Positions 8,424 to 18,363 of a stretch of 64,000 bases of DNA are shown one piece after another. The DNA lies in assembly GCF_004959925.1 (NCBI RefSeq), contig NZ_SPUW01000001.1, positions 558,001-622,000 of the forward strand, in the 5' to 3' direction. The notes beneath the pieces were generated by a model. It ran no database searches, was not told the origin of the DNA, and saw nothing but the letters and a program-made list of their open reading frames with translations. Source of the stretch: Pseudooceanicola onchidii. GTDB taxonomy: Bacteria; Pseudomonadota; Alphaproteobacteria; Rhodobacterales; Rhodobacteraceae. Position 1 is the first letter of the stretch, and each line of letters begins with the position of its first letter. Made by a program: the position numbers and the translations under genes.

Positions 8424-9212
8424 ATGTCCGGAGAATTGTCCCCTATCGACAAGGCCAAGTACGTCGCCGCCAAGCGGTCGGTGGACTTTGTCGAGGACGG
8501 GATGCGCGTGGGCCTCGGCACCGGGTCGACCGCCGCCTGGATGGTGCGCTGCCTGGGTGAACTGGTCCGCGACGACGGCCTGAAGATCAAGGGCGTGCCG
8601 ACCTCGGCGCGCACGGCGCAGCTGGCCAAGGAAGTCGGGATCAACGTGATGTCGCTGGACGAGGCGAAGTGGCTGGACCTGACGATTGATGGCGCGGATG
8701 AATTCGACGGCGATCTGAACCTGATCAAGGGCGGCGGCGGCGCGCTGCTGCAGGAAAAGATCGTGGCCACGGCAAGCGACCAGATGATCGTGATCGCGGA
8801 TGTCGGCAAGGAGGTCGAGACGCTTGGCGCCTTCCCCCTGCCGATCGAGGTCATCCCCTTCGGCTGGCAGACCACGCAGGCGCTGGTCGAGGAAATGCTG
8901 ATCTCGATGGACGTGCTGGGGCGCAATTCGACGCTTCGGATGAACGGCCCGCGCCCCTTCCTGACGGACGAGGGGAATTATATCCTCGATCTGCACCTGA
9001 ACCGCATCGGCGAGGCGCGGCAGCTGGCCATGGTGCTGAACCAGATGCCGGGCGTGGTCGAGAACGGCCTGTTCATCGACATCTGCGACAGCGTCATCAT
9101 CGGCTACGGCGACGGCCGCGTCGAACTGCGCGACATCAACGCCGGCACCATCGAAGAGACGCGGCTGGATTTCCTGGAAGACGACAACCTGTTTTCCGAT
9201 CTCAGCGACTGA
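8424..9212 (+). CDS. rpiA: Ribose-5-phosphate isomerase A
   Basis: Interconverts ribose-5-phosphate and ribulose-5-phosphate in the pentose phosphate pathway. At 262 residues it is slightly longer than E. coli RpiA. Phosphate-binding GLGTGSTAAW is at 30-39, the catalytic DGADEFDG loop at 89-96 and KGGGGALLQEK at 102-112. A GAGGAG ribosome site lies 6-7 bp before the ATG. The glutathione reductase gene follows in the same direction after ~155 bp that hold a two-hairpin repeat, so cotranscription is uncertain. Confidence 0.95.
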   Translation: MSGELSPIDKAKYVAAKRSVDFVEDGMRVGLGTGSTAAWMVRCLGELVRDDGLKIKGVPTSARTAQLAKEVGINVMSLDEAKWLDLTIDGADEFDGDLNLIKGGGGALLQEKIVATASDQMIVIADVGKEVETLGAFPLPIEVIPFGWQTTQALVEEMLISMDVLGRNSTLRMNGPRPFLTDEGNYILDLHLNRIGEARQLAMVLNQMPGVVENGLFIDICDSVIIGYGDGRVELRDINAGTIEETRLDFLEDDNLFSDLSD

Positions 9213-9223
9213 GGCGGACAGCC

Positions 9224-9290
9224 GGGCAGGGGCGCTGCCCCTCTTGGCCTGCGGCCAATTCACCCCGAGGTACTTGGAACCAGAAGAATG
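9224..9290 (+). repeat. Two-hairpin intergenic repeat, copy a
   Basis: Hairpin 1 is AGGGGCGCTGCCCCT (9228-9242) and hairpin 2 is TTGGCCTGCGGCCAA (9244-9258), followed by CACCCCGAGGTACTTGG and an AGAAGAATG end. The same architecture occurs at 22037, 29853 (minus strand), 62634 and 63679. It lies between rpiA and gor. Confidence 0.65.
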
Positions 9291-9368
9291 CGGGGCCCGG
9301 GCGTTGGGGTTGTTCTGGTCATCCCGAGGCCCATGTGGGATAGAACGGCTGAACGACAGGAGACCCCC

Positions 9369-10730
9369 ATGGCTGACTTCGACTACGACCTTTTTGTCAT
9401 CGGTGGCGGATCCGGCGGCGTGCGTGCCGCCCGCGTGGCCGCGGGAGAGACCGGCGCCAAGGTCGCCATCGCCGAGGAAAGCCGCTATGGCGGCACCTGC
9501 GTCATCCGGGGCTGTGTGCCCAAGAAGCTGATGGTCTTCGCCAGCAGCTATGGCGGACTGGTCGACGAGGGCCGCGAATACGGCTGGGACATCGGCGAGG
9601 CGACGTTTGACTGGGGCCAGTTCAAACCGAAGCTCGAGGCCGAACTGGACCGGCTGGAAGGCGTCTATCAGCGCCTGCTGGACGGATCTGGCGTCGAACG
9701 GTTCGACCAGCGCGCCAAGCTGGCCGACGCGCATACGGTCGAACTGGCCGACGGCACCCGCAAGACGGCCAAGCATATCCTCGTCGCCACCGGCGGCCAC
9801 CCGGTGCGTCCTGATCTGGAAAATGCCGATCTTGGCATCGTCAGCGACGACATCTTCCACCTTGATACCCTGCCGAAATCGATCCTGATCATCGGCGGCG
9901 GCTATATCGCCTGTGAATTTGCGGGCGTCATGGCCGGGCTGGGCGTGAAGACGACGCAATATTATCGCGGCGCGCAGATCCTGCGGGGCTTCGACGACGA
10001 GGCGCGCGGGCTGATCGCCGAGGAAATGCGCGCAGGCGGGATCGACCTGCACTGCGGCACCGATATCCTCGAGATGTCGAAGGCCGACGGCGGCATCCGC
10101 GTCAAGGCAACGAACGGCACGGAAGAGGTTTTCGAACAGGTGCTGTTCGCCACCGGACGCAAGCCGAATTCGGACGACATGGGGCTTGAGGACCTGGGCG
10201 TGAAGCTGGGCCGCAACGGCGCGATCGAGGTCGATGAATATTCGCAGACCGCCGTGCCGTCGGTCTATGCCATCGGCGACGTGACCGACCGCGTGAACCT
10301 GACCCCCGTGGCGATCCGCGAAGGCATGGCCTTTGTCGAAACGGTCTTCAAGGGCAACCCGACCAGCCCCGATCACGACCTGATCCCGACGGCCGTCTTC
10401 ACCCAGCCCGAATTCGGGACGGTGGGCCTGTCGGAAGAGGCCGCCCGCGATCAGGAGCCGATCGAGGTCTACGTGACGTCGTTCAAGCCGATGCAATCCT
10501 CCTTTGCGGGCCGGTCAAATCGCGTCATGATGAAGCTGATCGTCAGCCAGGAAAGCCGCAAGGTGCTGGGCTGTCACATCGTCGCGCCGCAGGCGGGGGA
10601 AATGATCCAGATGGCGGGGATCGCAGTAAAGATGGGGGCGACGAAAGAGGATTTCGACCGGACCGTGGCGGTGCACCCGACCATGGCCGAAGAGATCGTC
10701 ACGATGCGCAACCCGACCCGTAAATCTTGA
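9369..10730 (+). CDS. gor: Glutathione-disulfide reductase
   Basis: NADPH-dependent flavoprotein that regenerates reduced glutathione. 453 residues from the ATG at 9369, which has an AGGAGA site; the frame extends upstream into the repeat but without similarity. FAD-binding GGGSGG is at 12-17. The redox-active pair Cys44/Cys49 lies in GGTCVIRGCVPKK, the glutathione-reductase form of the motif rather than the dihydrolipoamide or mercuric reductase form. The second Rossmann motif IIGGGYIACEFAG and the C-terminal VHPTMAEE with the catalytic His-Glu pair are also present. Confidence 0.93.
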   Translation: MADFDYDLFVIGGGSGGVRAARVAAGETGAKVAIAEESRYGGTCVIRGCVPKKLMVFASSYGGLVDEGREYGWDIGEATFDWGQFKPKLEAELDRLEGVYQRLLDGSGVERFDQRAKLADAHTVELADGTRKTAKHILVATGGHPVRPDLENADLGIVSDDIFHLDTLPKSILIIGGGYIACEFAGVMAGLGVKTTQYYRGAQILRGFDDEARGLIAEEMRAGGIDLHCGTDILEMSKADGGIRVKATNGTEEVFEQVLFATGRKPNSDDMGLEDLGVKLGRNGAIEVDEYSQTAVPSVYAIGDVTDRVNLTPVAIREGMAFVETVFKGNPTSPDHDLIPTAVFTQPEFGTVGLSEEAARDQEPIEVYVTSFKPMQSSFAGRSNRVMMKLIVSQESRKVLGCHIVAPQAGEMIQMAGIAVKMGATKEDFDRTVAVHPTMAEEIVTMRNPTRKS

Positions 10731-10795
10731 AATTCGGTCACAAATGCACAGTTTGAGGCCAAGACCACAAAAGACGGTAAGTGAGAAGGAACAAC

Positions 10796-11953
10796 ATGGC
10801 TGGTAATTCGGGCGGCCCCTGGGGCGGCGGCGGAAATTCCGGCGGAGGGCGGCAGCAGCCGCCATCCGGAGGAGGAGGAGGCGGGCGACGTCCCGACGGG
10901 GACAAACCGCAGATCCCGGATATCGATGAATTGATGCGCAAGGGCCAGGACCAGCTGCGCGTGCTGATGGGCGGCCGTGGCAACGGCGGCAACGGCACCG
11001 GCGGCGGCCGTCAGGGCGGATCCGGCGGGCCGAAGCTGACGCGCGGCACCGTGGTGATCGGGCTTGGCGTGGTCGTGGCGATGTGGCTGGCGGCGTCCTT
11101 CTATACCGTGAAGCCGGAAGAACAGTCGGTCGAACTGTTCCTGGGTGACTATTCCTCGACCGGGCAGCCCGGTCTGAACTTTGCCCCCTGGCCGGTCGTG
11201 ACCTACGAGGTGATCCCCGTCACCCGCGAACAGACCGAAGACATCGGTGTTGCGGGCCGTGGCGGGGACGCGGGCCTGATGCTGACCGGGGACGAAAACA
11301 TCGTCGACATCGATTTCCAGGTTGTCTGGAACATCAATGACCCGGCCAAGTTCCTGTTCAACCTGCGCGATCCGCGCATGACGATCCGCGCCGTGGCCGA
11401 ATCCGCCATGCGCGAGATCATTGCCCAGTCCGAACTGGCGCCGATCCTCAACCGGGATCGCGGGGCCATCGCCGGACGTCTGCAGGACCTGATCCAGTCG
11501 ACCCTCGACAGCTATGACAGCGGCATGACCGTGGTGCGTGTGACCTTCGACAAGGCCGACCCGCCCGCGCAGGTGATCGACGCCTTCCGCGAGGTGCAGG
11601 CCGCCGAGCAGGAGCGTGAACGTCTGACCAACCAGGCCGATGCCTATGCCAACCGGATCATGGCCGGGGCCCGCGGTGAGGCCGCGCAGGTGCTGGAAGA
11701 GGCCGAAGCCTACCGCGCCCGCGTGGTCAACGAGGCGGAAGGTGAGGCCTCGCGCTTCTCGGCCGTTCTGGAGGAATACGCCAAGGCGCCCGAAGTGACC
11801 CGCAAGCGTCTGTACCTGGAAACGATGGAGGACGTGCTGGGCCGTGTCGACAAGATCATCATGGATGATCAGGCAGGACAGGGTGTCGTGCCCTACCTTC
11901 CGCTCAATGAACTGAACCGCAACCGGACCTCCGGTCAGACGGGGGGGAACTGA
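10796..11953 (+). CDS. hflK: HflK, FtsH protease modulator
   Basis: Forms with HflC the large membrane cage that surrounds and restrains the FtsH protease. 385 residues. A Gly-rich, disordered N-terminus with repeated GG/GNGG stretches covers residues 1-80, typical of HflK; one transmembrane helix follows at about 84-103, then the SPFH/prohibitin domain and a long coiled coil (AAEQERERLTNQADAYANRI). The ATG at 10796 is preferred over the upstream GTG at 10781 because AGAAGGA lies directly before it. hflC follows after 2 bp, so the two are cotranscribed. Confidence 0.93.
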   Translation: MAGNSGGPWGGGGNSGGGRQQPPSGGGGGGRRPDGDKPQIPDIDELMRKGQDQLRVLMGGRGNGGNGTGGGRQGGSGGPKLTRGTVVIGLGVVVAMWLAASFYTVKPEEQSVELFLGDYSSTGQPGLNFAPWPVVTYEVIPVTREQTEDIGVAGRGGDAGLMLTGDENIVDIDFQVVWNINDPAKFLFNLRDPRMTIRAVAESAMREIIAQSELAPILNRDRGAIAGRLQDLIQSTLDSYDSGMTVVRVTFDKADPPAQVIDAFREVQAAEQERERLTNQADAYANRIMAGARGEAAQVLEEAEAYRARVVNEAEGEASRFSAVLEEYAKAPEVTRKRLYLETMEDVLGRVDKIIMDDQAGQGVVPYLPLNELNRNRTSGQTGGN

Positions 11954-11955
11954 TC

Positions 11956-12963
11956 ATGAAGAAATCCGCATTTCTCCTGCCCGTTCTCTTTGTGGTGGTC
12001 GTCATCTTCCTGTCCTCGATCTTCATCGTGGACGAACGGGAAAAGGCGCTGGTGCTGCAGTTCGGCCGTGTCGTCGACGTGAAGGAAGAGCCCGGGCTCG
12101 CCTTCAAGGTGCCGCTGATCCAGGAAGTCGTGCGCTACGACGACCGCATCCTCAGCCGCGATACCGACCCGCTCGAGGTCACGCCGCTGGATGACCGTCG
12201 TCTGGTCGTCGACGCCTTCGCGCGGTACCGGATCACCAATGTCGAACAGTTCCGTCAGGCTGTCGGTGTCGGTGGCATCTCGGCCGCTGAAAGCCGTCTC
12301 GACTCGATCCTGCGGTCGCAGATCCGCGAAGTTCTCGGCTCCGTGTCCTCCAACGACATCCTGTCGGTCGACCGGGCCGCGCTGATGCAGCGTATCCGTA
12401 ACGGTGCGGTAAATGAGGCGCGGAACCTCGGGCTGGAAATCATCGACGTCCGGCTCAAGCGCACCGACCTGCCGCGCGAGAACCTTGATGCGACCTTTGC
12501 CCGGATGCGGGCGGAACGGGAACGCGAGGCGGCGGACGAAGTCGCGCGCGGGAACGAGGCCGCGCAGCGGATCCGTGCCCAGGCCGACCGGACCCAGGTC
12601 GAAATCGTGTCGGACGCCAACCGTCAGGCCGATATCGCCCGCGGTCAGGCCGATGCGCGCCGCAACGCGATCTTCGCCGATGCTTTCGGCAAGGATCCCG
12701 AGTTCTTCGACTTCTACCGGTCGCTCGCGGCGTATCAGAAGGCGCTGCAGGACGGCAATTCGACCATGGTGATCAACCCCAACAGCGAGTTCTTCACCTA
12801 CCTCAAGAGCACCGGCCTCGCGGCAACGGCGACCCCGACCGCGGCAGCGCCCGCAGCCGAGGAGACCCCGGTCGAGGACGAACAGCCGGTCGAGGCCCCC
12901 GCAACCGAAACCCCGCAGGCGCCTGCGCCCGGGGCCGAGGAAACCGCGCCGGCGACCGAATGA
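11956..12963 (+). CDS. hflC: HflC, FtsH protease modulator
   Basis: Partner of HflK in the periplasm-facing FtsH-HflKC complex. 335 residues: a transmembrane helix at about 5-24, the SPFH domain with DEREKALVLQFGRVVDVKEE, and a coiled-coil region with EREREAADEVARGNEAAQRI. A Pro/Glu/Ala/Thr-rich tail after about residue 290 (several TP and EE steps) is longer than in E. coli HflC and probably disordered. It ends in an ATGA overlap with the next gene. Confidence 0.93.
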   Translation: MKKSAFLLPVLFVVVVIFLSSIFIVDEREKALVLQFGRVVDVKEEPGLAFKVPLIQEVVRYDDRILSRDTDPLEVTPLDDRRLVVDAFARYRITNVEQFRQAVGVGGISAAESRLDSILRSQIREVLGSVSSNDILSVDRAALMQRIRNGAVNEARNLGLEIIDVRLKRTDLPRENLDATFARMRAEREREAADEVARGNEAAQRIRAQADRTQVEIVSDANRQADIARGQADARRNAIFADAFGKDPEFFDFYRSLAAYQKALQDGNSTMVINPNSEFFTYLKSTGLAATATPTAAAPAAEETPVEDEQPVEAPATETPQAPAPGAEETAPATE

Positions 12964-13157
12964 TCGGCATCGCGCTTCTGGCCCTCGGGCTTGTATTGAT
13001 CGTGGAGGGGCTGGCCTATGCGCTGGCCCCTTCGCTTGTGGAGCGCCTGCTGGACGCGCTGCGCGCCATGCCGGAAGACCAGCGGCGCATGCTGGGGCTG
13101 GGGGCGCTTGGTGGCGGTCTGCTGTTGGTCTATTTGGCGAAGATGCTGGGCGCGTAA
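12960..13157 (+). CDS. DUF2065 family small membrane protein
   Basis: 65-residue protein with two hydrophobic helices (about 2-22 and 46-63) joined by a basic loop containing RMLGLGALGGG; this matches the YjeT/DUF2065 family. It overlaps hflC by the four bases ATGA, which implies translational coupling. In many alphaproteobacteria a DUF2065 gene sits between hflC and a Do-type protease, as here, suggesting a role near the FtsH-HflKC complex. Its biochemical function is unknown. Confidence 0.85.
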   Translation: MIGIALLALGLVLIVEGLAYALAPSLVERLLDALRAMPEDQRRMLGLGALGGGLLLVYLAKMLGA

Positions 13158-13332
13158 GGCCGCGCGCACTGCGTAGACCGTCATGTTACAGTTTTTCACA
13201 TGACAATCACGGTCACTTGTCGCGATGCGATTGGCTTTGAGTTGCCGACGTGTCAGCCTACGTTGCATGACATGTCCATCGGCGCGGCACAGTGGCTGCG
13301 CCCGTCAGACACCCATAAGAGGAGATACGGGA

Positions 13333-14814
13333 GTGAACACTCAGGCATTATCCCGGGCCCCGCAGGTCAAGGCACTTCGGCAGGGCGCAACCGCGCCCCG
13401 TGCCTTCTGGACCCTTCTGCTGGCGACGGCGCTGGTCCTGCTGCAGGCCATGCAGGCGATGGCCCGCCCCGACAGCTTTGCCGACCTGGCTGACAAGTTC
13501 AGCCCGGCCGTCGTCAACATCACCACGTCGACCATGGTCGCAGGCCGCGATCAGGCCACGCCGATGGTTCCCGAAGGGTCCCCGTTCGAGGACTTCTTCC
13601 GCGAATTCCAAGACCGCAACCGTGGTGACCGCGCCCCCCGCCGGTCCTCGGCGCTTGGCTCCGGCTTCGTGATTTCCGAGGACGGCTTTATCGTCACCAA
13701 CAACCACGTCATCGCCGGCGCGGACGAGATCACGATCGAATTCTTCAACGGCGACACGCTGGATGCCGAACTTGTCGGGACCGACGAAAAGACCGACATC
13801 GCCCTGCTGAAGGTCGAGGCGGACAATGCGCTGCCCTTCGTCAGCTTCGGCGACAGCGACCTGGCCCGTGTGGGCGACTGGGTCGTCGCCATGGGCAACC
13901 CGCTTGGCCAGGGCTTCTCGGTCTCGGCCGGGATCGTATCCGCCCGCAACCGCGCGCTGTCGGGCACCTACGACGACTACATCCAGACCGACGCGGCGAT
14001 CAACCGGGGCAACTCGGGCGGTCCGCTCTTCAACCTTGATGGCGAAGTCATCGGCGTGAACACCGCGATCCTGTCGCCGAACGGCGGGTCGATCGGCATC
14101 GGGTTCTCGATGGCCTCGAACGTCGTGACCGGCGTGGTCGACCAGCTGAAGGAATTCGGCGAAACCCGCCGTGGCTGGCTGGGCGTGCGCATCCAGGACG
14201 TGACCGAGGACATGGCGGATGCCATGGGCCTGGCAAGCGCCACCGGTGCACTGGTCTCCGATGTGCCTGAAGGCCCCGCCATGGATGCGGGCATGCAGGC
14301 CGGTGACGTGATCACCAGCTTCGACGGTGTGGACGTGGCCGACACCCGCGGGCTTGTCCGCCAGGTCGGCGCGACGCAGGTCGGCAAGACCGTCCGCGTC
14401 ACCGTCTGGCGCGACGGCAAGACCGAAACGCTGAAGGTGACCCTGGGCCGTCGTGAAGAAGCCGAGGCCGAGGCGGTTCCTGCCGCGCAGCCCGGTGGCG
14501 AAGAGCCGGTCGAGAAGGACCTGATGGGCATGTCCCTGTCGTCCGTCACCGCCGAGCTGGCCGAACAGCTGGGTCTGGAAGATGGCGCCAAGGGCCTGGT
14601 CGTCCGCGACGTCGACGAGGCCTCGGATGCCTATGAAAAGGGCCTGCGCGCCGGCGATCTGATCACCGAAGCTGGTCAACAGAAGATCGATACGATCGCG
14701 CAGCTGGAAGAACGCGTGGCCGAAGCCAAGGACGCGGGCCGCAAGTCCATCCTGCTGCTGATCCGTCGTGAAGGAGAGCCGCGGTTCGTGGCCCTGCCGA
14801 TCGACGAAAGCTGA
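13333..14814 (+). CDS. degP: Do-family periplasmic serine protease (DegP/HtrA)
   Basis: Degrades or refolds damaged envelope proteins. 493 residues from a GTG at 13333 (GGAG upstream); the longer frame from 13225 adds unrelated residues. A signal peptide with hydrophobic core at about 26-40 precedes the trypsin-like domain with catalytic triad His125, Asp155 and Ser228 (GNSGGP). Two PDZ domains follow: one from about 265 with GWLGVRIQDV, and a shorter second one with GLVVRDVDEASDAYEKGLRA. It lies directly after hflKC-DUF2065, a common arrangement for envelope quality control, and ends at a strong terminator. Confidence 0.93.
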   Translation: MNTQALSRAPQVKALRQGATAPRAFWTLLLATALVLLQAMQAMARPDSFADLADKFSPAVVNITTSTMVAGRDQATPMVPEGSPFEDFFREFQDRNRGDRAPRRSSALGSGFVISEDGFIVTNNHVIAGADEITIEFFNGDTLDAELVGTDEKTDIALLKVEADNALPFVSFGDSDLARVGDWVVAMGNPLGQGFSVSAGIVSARNRALSGTYDDYIQTDAAINRGNSGGPLFNLDGEVIGVNTAILSPNGGSIGIGFSMASNVVTGVVDQLKEFGETRRGWLGVRIQDVTEDMADAMGLASATGALVSDVPEGPAMDAGMQAGDVITSFDGVDVADTRGLVRQVGATQVGKTVRVTVWRDGKTETLKVTLGRREEAEAEAVPAAQPGGEEPVEKDLMGMSLSSVTAELAEQLGLEDGAKGLVVRDVDEASDAYEKGLRAGDLITEAGQQKIDTIAQLEERVAEAKDAGRKSILLLIRREGEPRFVALPIDES

Positions 14815-14850
14815 TCATTGCACTTTTCGATCCAATCGGATCCGACTGTG

Positions 14851-14880
14851 AAAGGGCCGTGCATTGCACGGCCCTTTCCA
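14851..14880 (+). terminator. Terminator after degP
   Basis: A nearly perfect palindrome: AAAGGGCCGTGCA (14851-14863) and TGCACGGCCCTTT (14865-14877), with a T-rich end. It closes the hflK-hflC-DUF2065-degP unit. Confidence 0.8.
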
Positions 14881-14927
14881 TTCCCAATGAAAACAAGGTG
14901 CTGAAGTATTGCCGGGCCGTGGCCAAT

Positions 14928-14946
14928 GATTAACGGACGGTTAATC
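14928..14946 (+). promoter_or_regulatory. CtrA-type binding box
   Basis: TTAACGGACGGTTAA at 14930-14944 fits the alphaproteobacterial CtrA consensus TTAA-N7-TTAA exactly. It is also an inverted repeat: GATTAAC and GTTAATC flank 5 bp. It lies about 100 bp before the ATG of the following gene, a plausible promoter position. The alternative is an operator for another dimeric regulator. Confidence 0.5.
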
Positions 14947-15046
14947 AGTCGCCGAGGTAGAAACAATTTTCAGATAATTGCCATATTCTGGCCGGAAACC
15001 ATGGGTATTGCTCGCTGCAGTTGAACAACTCTTGCAGGCAGAATCC

Positions 15047-15898
15047 ATGCAATCCACTTCCACCTCGGCTGCTGCGGCGGCAACCACCTGGGGAGCAACG
15101 GCAAAGACCGTGGCCATGGGTGCGGCGGGGACCGTCCTTTGGGGGTCACTTGCCTTTTACTTCGCTGTCGGCATGAACAATGCCGACGAAATTACCAATG
15201 AAGATCAGGTTGAGACGGCCGAAAGGCTGTTCTTCCGGACCGAACTTCCCGAAGCGGACCTCGTGCAGGGGTGCCAGCTGAACAACGGCGCCGGTGCCTG
15301 TGATGGCACGGCCTGGATCATCCTGTCGCAGCATCAGCCCCGGCAGGACGCGCCGCCGATGCCCGAAGCGCTGAAGGTGTCGATGCCGACGCCTCTGTGG
15401 GACAATGTCACCGAACGCAACGACATGACGGATCGCACGTGCAACCGTGCCATCACCGTGGAATTGCCGCGTTGGCTGGCCACCGTGCCGCGCGCGTCCG
15501 AAGGGGTGACGCTGGCCCTGCTGCCGGAACATCTTGGCGCCTGCCAGGCCTCGGCTCCGGGCATCGATCCGCGCCGCGAACACCGGAATTTCTGGTTCAT
15601 CTCGGGGCAGAAGGTGGTCGGAGAGCTGCGCTGTTCGCTGCCGGGCACCTACATGGAGCCCGCCTGTGAACTGGCCGCCTACCCGGAACACGGCACCTTC
15701 GAGGTGTCCTATTCCCGGCTTCCGGCCGCGAACGTCGAAGCGATCGCCACCCAGGCGCCGCAAATGCTCGAGGCGCTGAAAGCCGCGCTTCCGGCCGATC
15801 TCGCGGCCCGGGTCGATCTTGACACCATCCCGGCTCCGGTCGCCTTCGACGCGGATACGGCCGCCGCCATGGGCGATCTGGTGAACGTCTCGTTCTGA
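15047..15898 (+). CDS. Membrane-anchored protein of unknown function
   Basis: 283 residues from the ATG at 15047; an earlier in-frame start at 14978 is possible but overlaps the AT-rich promoter region. A Ser/Thr/Ala-rich N-terminus is followed by one transmembrane helix at about 23-43 (VAMGAAGTVLWGSLAFYFAV); the remainder should be periplasmic. It contains several Cys residues (in VQGCQLNNGAGACDG, RTCNRAITVELPRW, ELRCSLPGTYMEPACEL), consistent with disulfides. No known domain recognised. A CtrA-like box lies about 100 bp upstream and a terminator lies just downstream, so it is probably monocistronic. Confidence 0.7.
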   Translation: MQSTSTSAAAAATTWGATAKTVAMGAAGTVLWGSLAFYFAVGMNNADEITNEDQVETAERLFFRTELPEADLVQGCQLNNGAGACDGTAWIILSQHQPRQDAPPMPEALKVSMPTPLWDNVTERNDMTDRTCNRAITVELPRWLATVPRASEGVTLALLPEHLGACQASAPGIDPRREHRNFWFISGQKVVGELRCSLPGTYMEPACELAAYPEHGTFEVSYSRLPAANVEAIATQAPQMLEALKAALPADLAARVDLDTIPAPVAFDADTAAAMGDLVNVSF

Positions 15899-15920
15899 TC
15901 TGACCGGATCCAACCGGTTC

Positions 15921-15952
15921 AAGGCCCCGGCGTCCGCGCCGGGGCCTTTTCC
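15921..15952 (+). terminator. Terminator after the membrane-anchored protein gene
   Basis: AAGGCCCCGGCG (15921-15932) and CGCCGGGGCCTT (15937-15948) form a 12-bp stem with a TCCG tetraloop, followed by TTCC. It lies between convergent genes. Confidence 0.8.
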
Positions 15953-15961
15953 GTTCCGGCG

Positions 15962-16525
15962 TTATTCGTCCTGCGGCAGGATCGCGCGGTCCTCGCGGGT
16001 GACGTCGACCACCGCCAGCCCCAGTTTGCGGGCCGCCGCCAGTGACAGGATCCCGCTGTCGAGCCCGAGCGGCGCCTGGTAGTTCCGCACGGCGCGCCGG
16101 GTCAGCCTGTCCATCCGGCCGTTGATCTGGCCCGCATACAGCCCCCGCGCCATCAGCGAGCGCTGAAGCGAGGCGACGAAATCGAAGGTCAGCTCATCGG
16201 GGCAGGGGGTCCGGAACCAAAGCTCGCGCCGTTCCTGCACGATACGCTGCTGGGTTTCGGTCTTGTAGACCGCCGGAATTTCGACCGTGCCGTCGCTGCG
16301 CACCTGTGCGGGCTGCAGCAGGATCTGTTCCGTCACGGTTTCAAGGATGGCCGGGCTGCCCTCTTGTCCCCAGCAGGCTCCGGGCGGTGATCCGGGCGGC
16401 GGGGTCGAATGGATCTGGATGATATCCGGTTCGCCGACGCCGGGCACGGGCAGCGGCATGTCGCAGCCCGTCAGCACGGCAAGCGTCAGTATCCCGCAAG
16501 GGACGGACCAGCGGCGAGGGGTCAT
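15962..16525 (-). CDS. Peptidoglycan-binding domain lipoprotein
   Basis: 187 residues from the ATG at 16525. A lipoprotein signal with lipobox LTGC puts the acylated Cys at residue 21. The middle part is unassigned (EIPAVYKTETQQRIVQERR). The C-terminal ~60 residues look like a PG_binding_1 domain: LQRSLMARGLYAGQINGRMD, then RRAVRNYQAPLGL. The product is probably held in the outer membrane while touching the cell wall. The longer upstream frame lacks a plausible signal. Substrate and partners are unknown. Confidence 0.78.
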   Translation of the reverse strand: MTPRRWSVPCGILTLAVLTGCDMPLPVPGVGEPDIIQIHSTPPPGSPPGACWGQEGSPAILETVTEQILLQPAQVRSDGTVEIPAVYKTETQQRIVQERRELWFRTPCPDELTFDFVASLQRSLMARGLYAGQINGRMDRLTRRAVRNYQAPLGLDSGILSLAAARKLGLAVVDVTREDRAILPQDE

Positions 16526-16704
16526 CGGGTGCCTTTTCTGCTCGGTCGGGTCTGGGCCCGTTGCAGCAGAGTTTACCCGGTTTTGGGGATTTGCGGAAGG
16601 GTGGGGGTGTTTGGAACGGTGGCGCCGATTTTCCGGTCCGACTGCCACGACCAGCCATGGTCACCCCATGGATTATCAACAGGCGTGTTCGCCGGGCAGA
16701 GCAT

Positions 16705-17607
<903 letters not shown>

Positions 17608-17610
17608 TCC

Positions 17611-18363
17611 ATGGCCCGGGCGCGGCCCCGACTGTCCCGCCCGTGTCTGCCCGGGGTCGGCCGCGCGCTTGGCGGTCTGGCCCTCTGGCTGGCGCTGACC
17701 GTGCCGGCCGCCGCCGGGATCACCGCCGCGACCTATGAAGGCCCGACCGACCGCTATGACCACGGCGTGCTGGGCGACAAGCTGGAATGGACCACGCTGG
17801 CGCTGACGCTGGACGATGGCACCATCCGCCGCTTTACCCTGCCCGAGGACATGGTCTTCGAAGACCTGACCCCGCGCCTGGCCGATGTCACCGGTGATGG
17901 CGCGGCCGAGGTCATCACGGTCGAAAGCAGCCTGTCCAAGGGCGCGCGCCTGACGGTCTATGGTGCCGAGGGGCGCCTGATCTCGACCGCGTTCATCGGC
18001 CAGCGCAACCGCTGGCTCGCCCCCGTAGGCGCGGCGGATTTCGATGGCGACGGCACGATCGAGATCGCCTATGTCGACCGCCCGCACCTGATCCAGACCC
18101 TTCGCCTGATCCGGATCGAGGCGGGCGAGTTCGTCGAGATCGCGTCGCTGCGCGGCGTGACCAACCATCGTCTGGGCTGGGATTACATCCCCGGCGGCGT
18201 GCGCACCTGCACCGGCCGCCCCGAGATGATCCTGGCCACCGGCGACTGGCTGGCCAACCTGTCGGTCTTCTGGCTTGAGAAAGAGCAGCGGCTGGACACC
18301 CGCGCCGAGGGACGGTTCACAGGACCCGCCAGCATGGAACGCCTGCTGCGCTGCGAGGGCTAG
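17611..18363 (+). CDS. Secreted FG-GAP/VCBS-like repeat protein
   Basis: 250 residues. An N-terminal hydrophobic stretch (about 19-35, ending VPAAAG) looks like a signal peptide. Two calcium-loop motifs typical of FG-GAP/VCBS beta-propeller repeats are seen: DVTGDGAAEVIT (92-103) and DFDGDGTIEIAY (143-154). The rest is beta-rich, with two Cys that could bridge (RTCTGRP and LLRCEG). It starts 3 bp after fdxE, so it is in the same transcript despite no obvious functional tie. Probably periplasmic; partner unknown. It converges with a minus-strand gene, overlapping it by 4 bp. Confidence 0.75.
   Translation: MARARPRLSRPCLPGVGRALGGLALWLALTVPAAAGITAATYEGPTDRYDHGVLGDKLEWTTLALTLDDGTIRRFTLPEDMVFEDLTPRLADVTGDGAAEVITVESSLSKGARLTVYGAEGRLISTAFIGQRNRWLAPVGAADFDGDGTIEIAYVDRPHLIQTLRLIRIEAGEFVEIASLRGVTNHRLGWDYIPGGVRTCTGRPEMILATGDWLANLSVFWLEKEQRLDTRAEGRFTGPASMERLLRCEG

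Noticed and set aside
7908-10496. 862-residue minus-strand frame across rpiA and gor
   Set aside because: It runs antisense through two clearly recognised enzymes and encodes His/Arg/Ala-rich low-information sequence; a GC-rich shadow.
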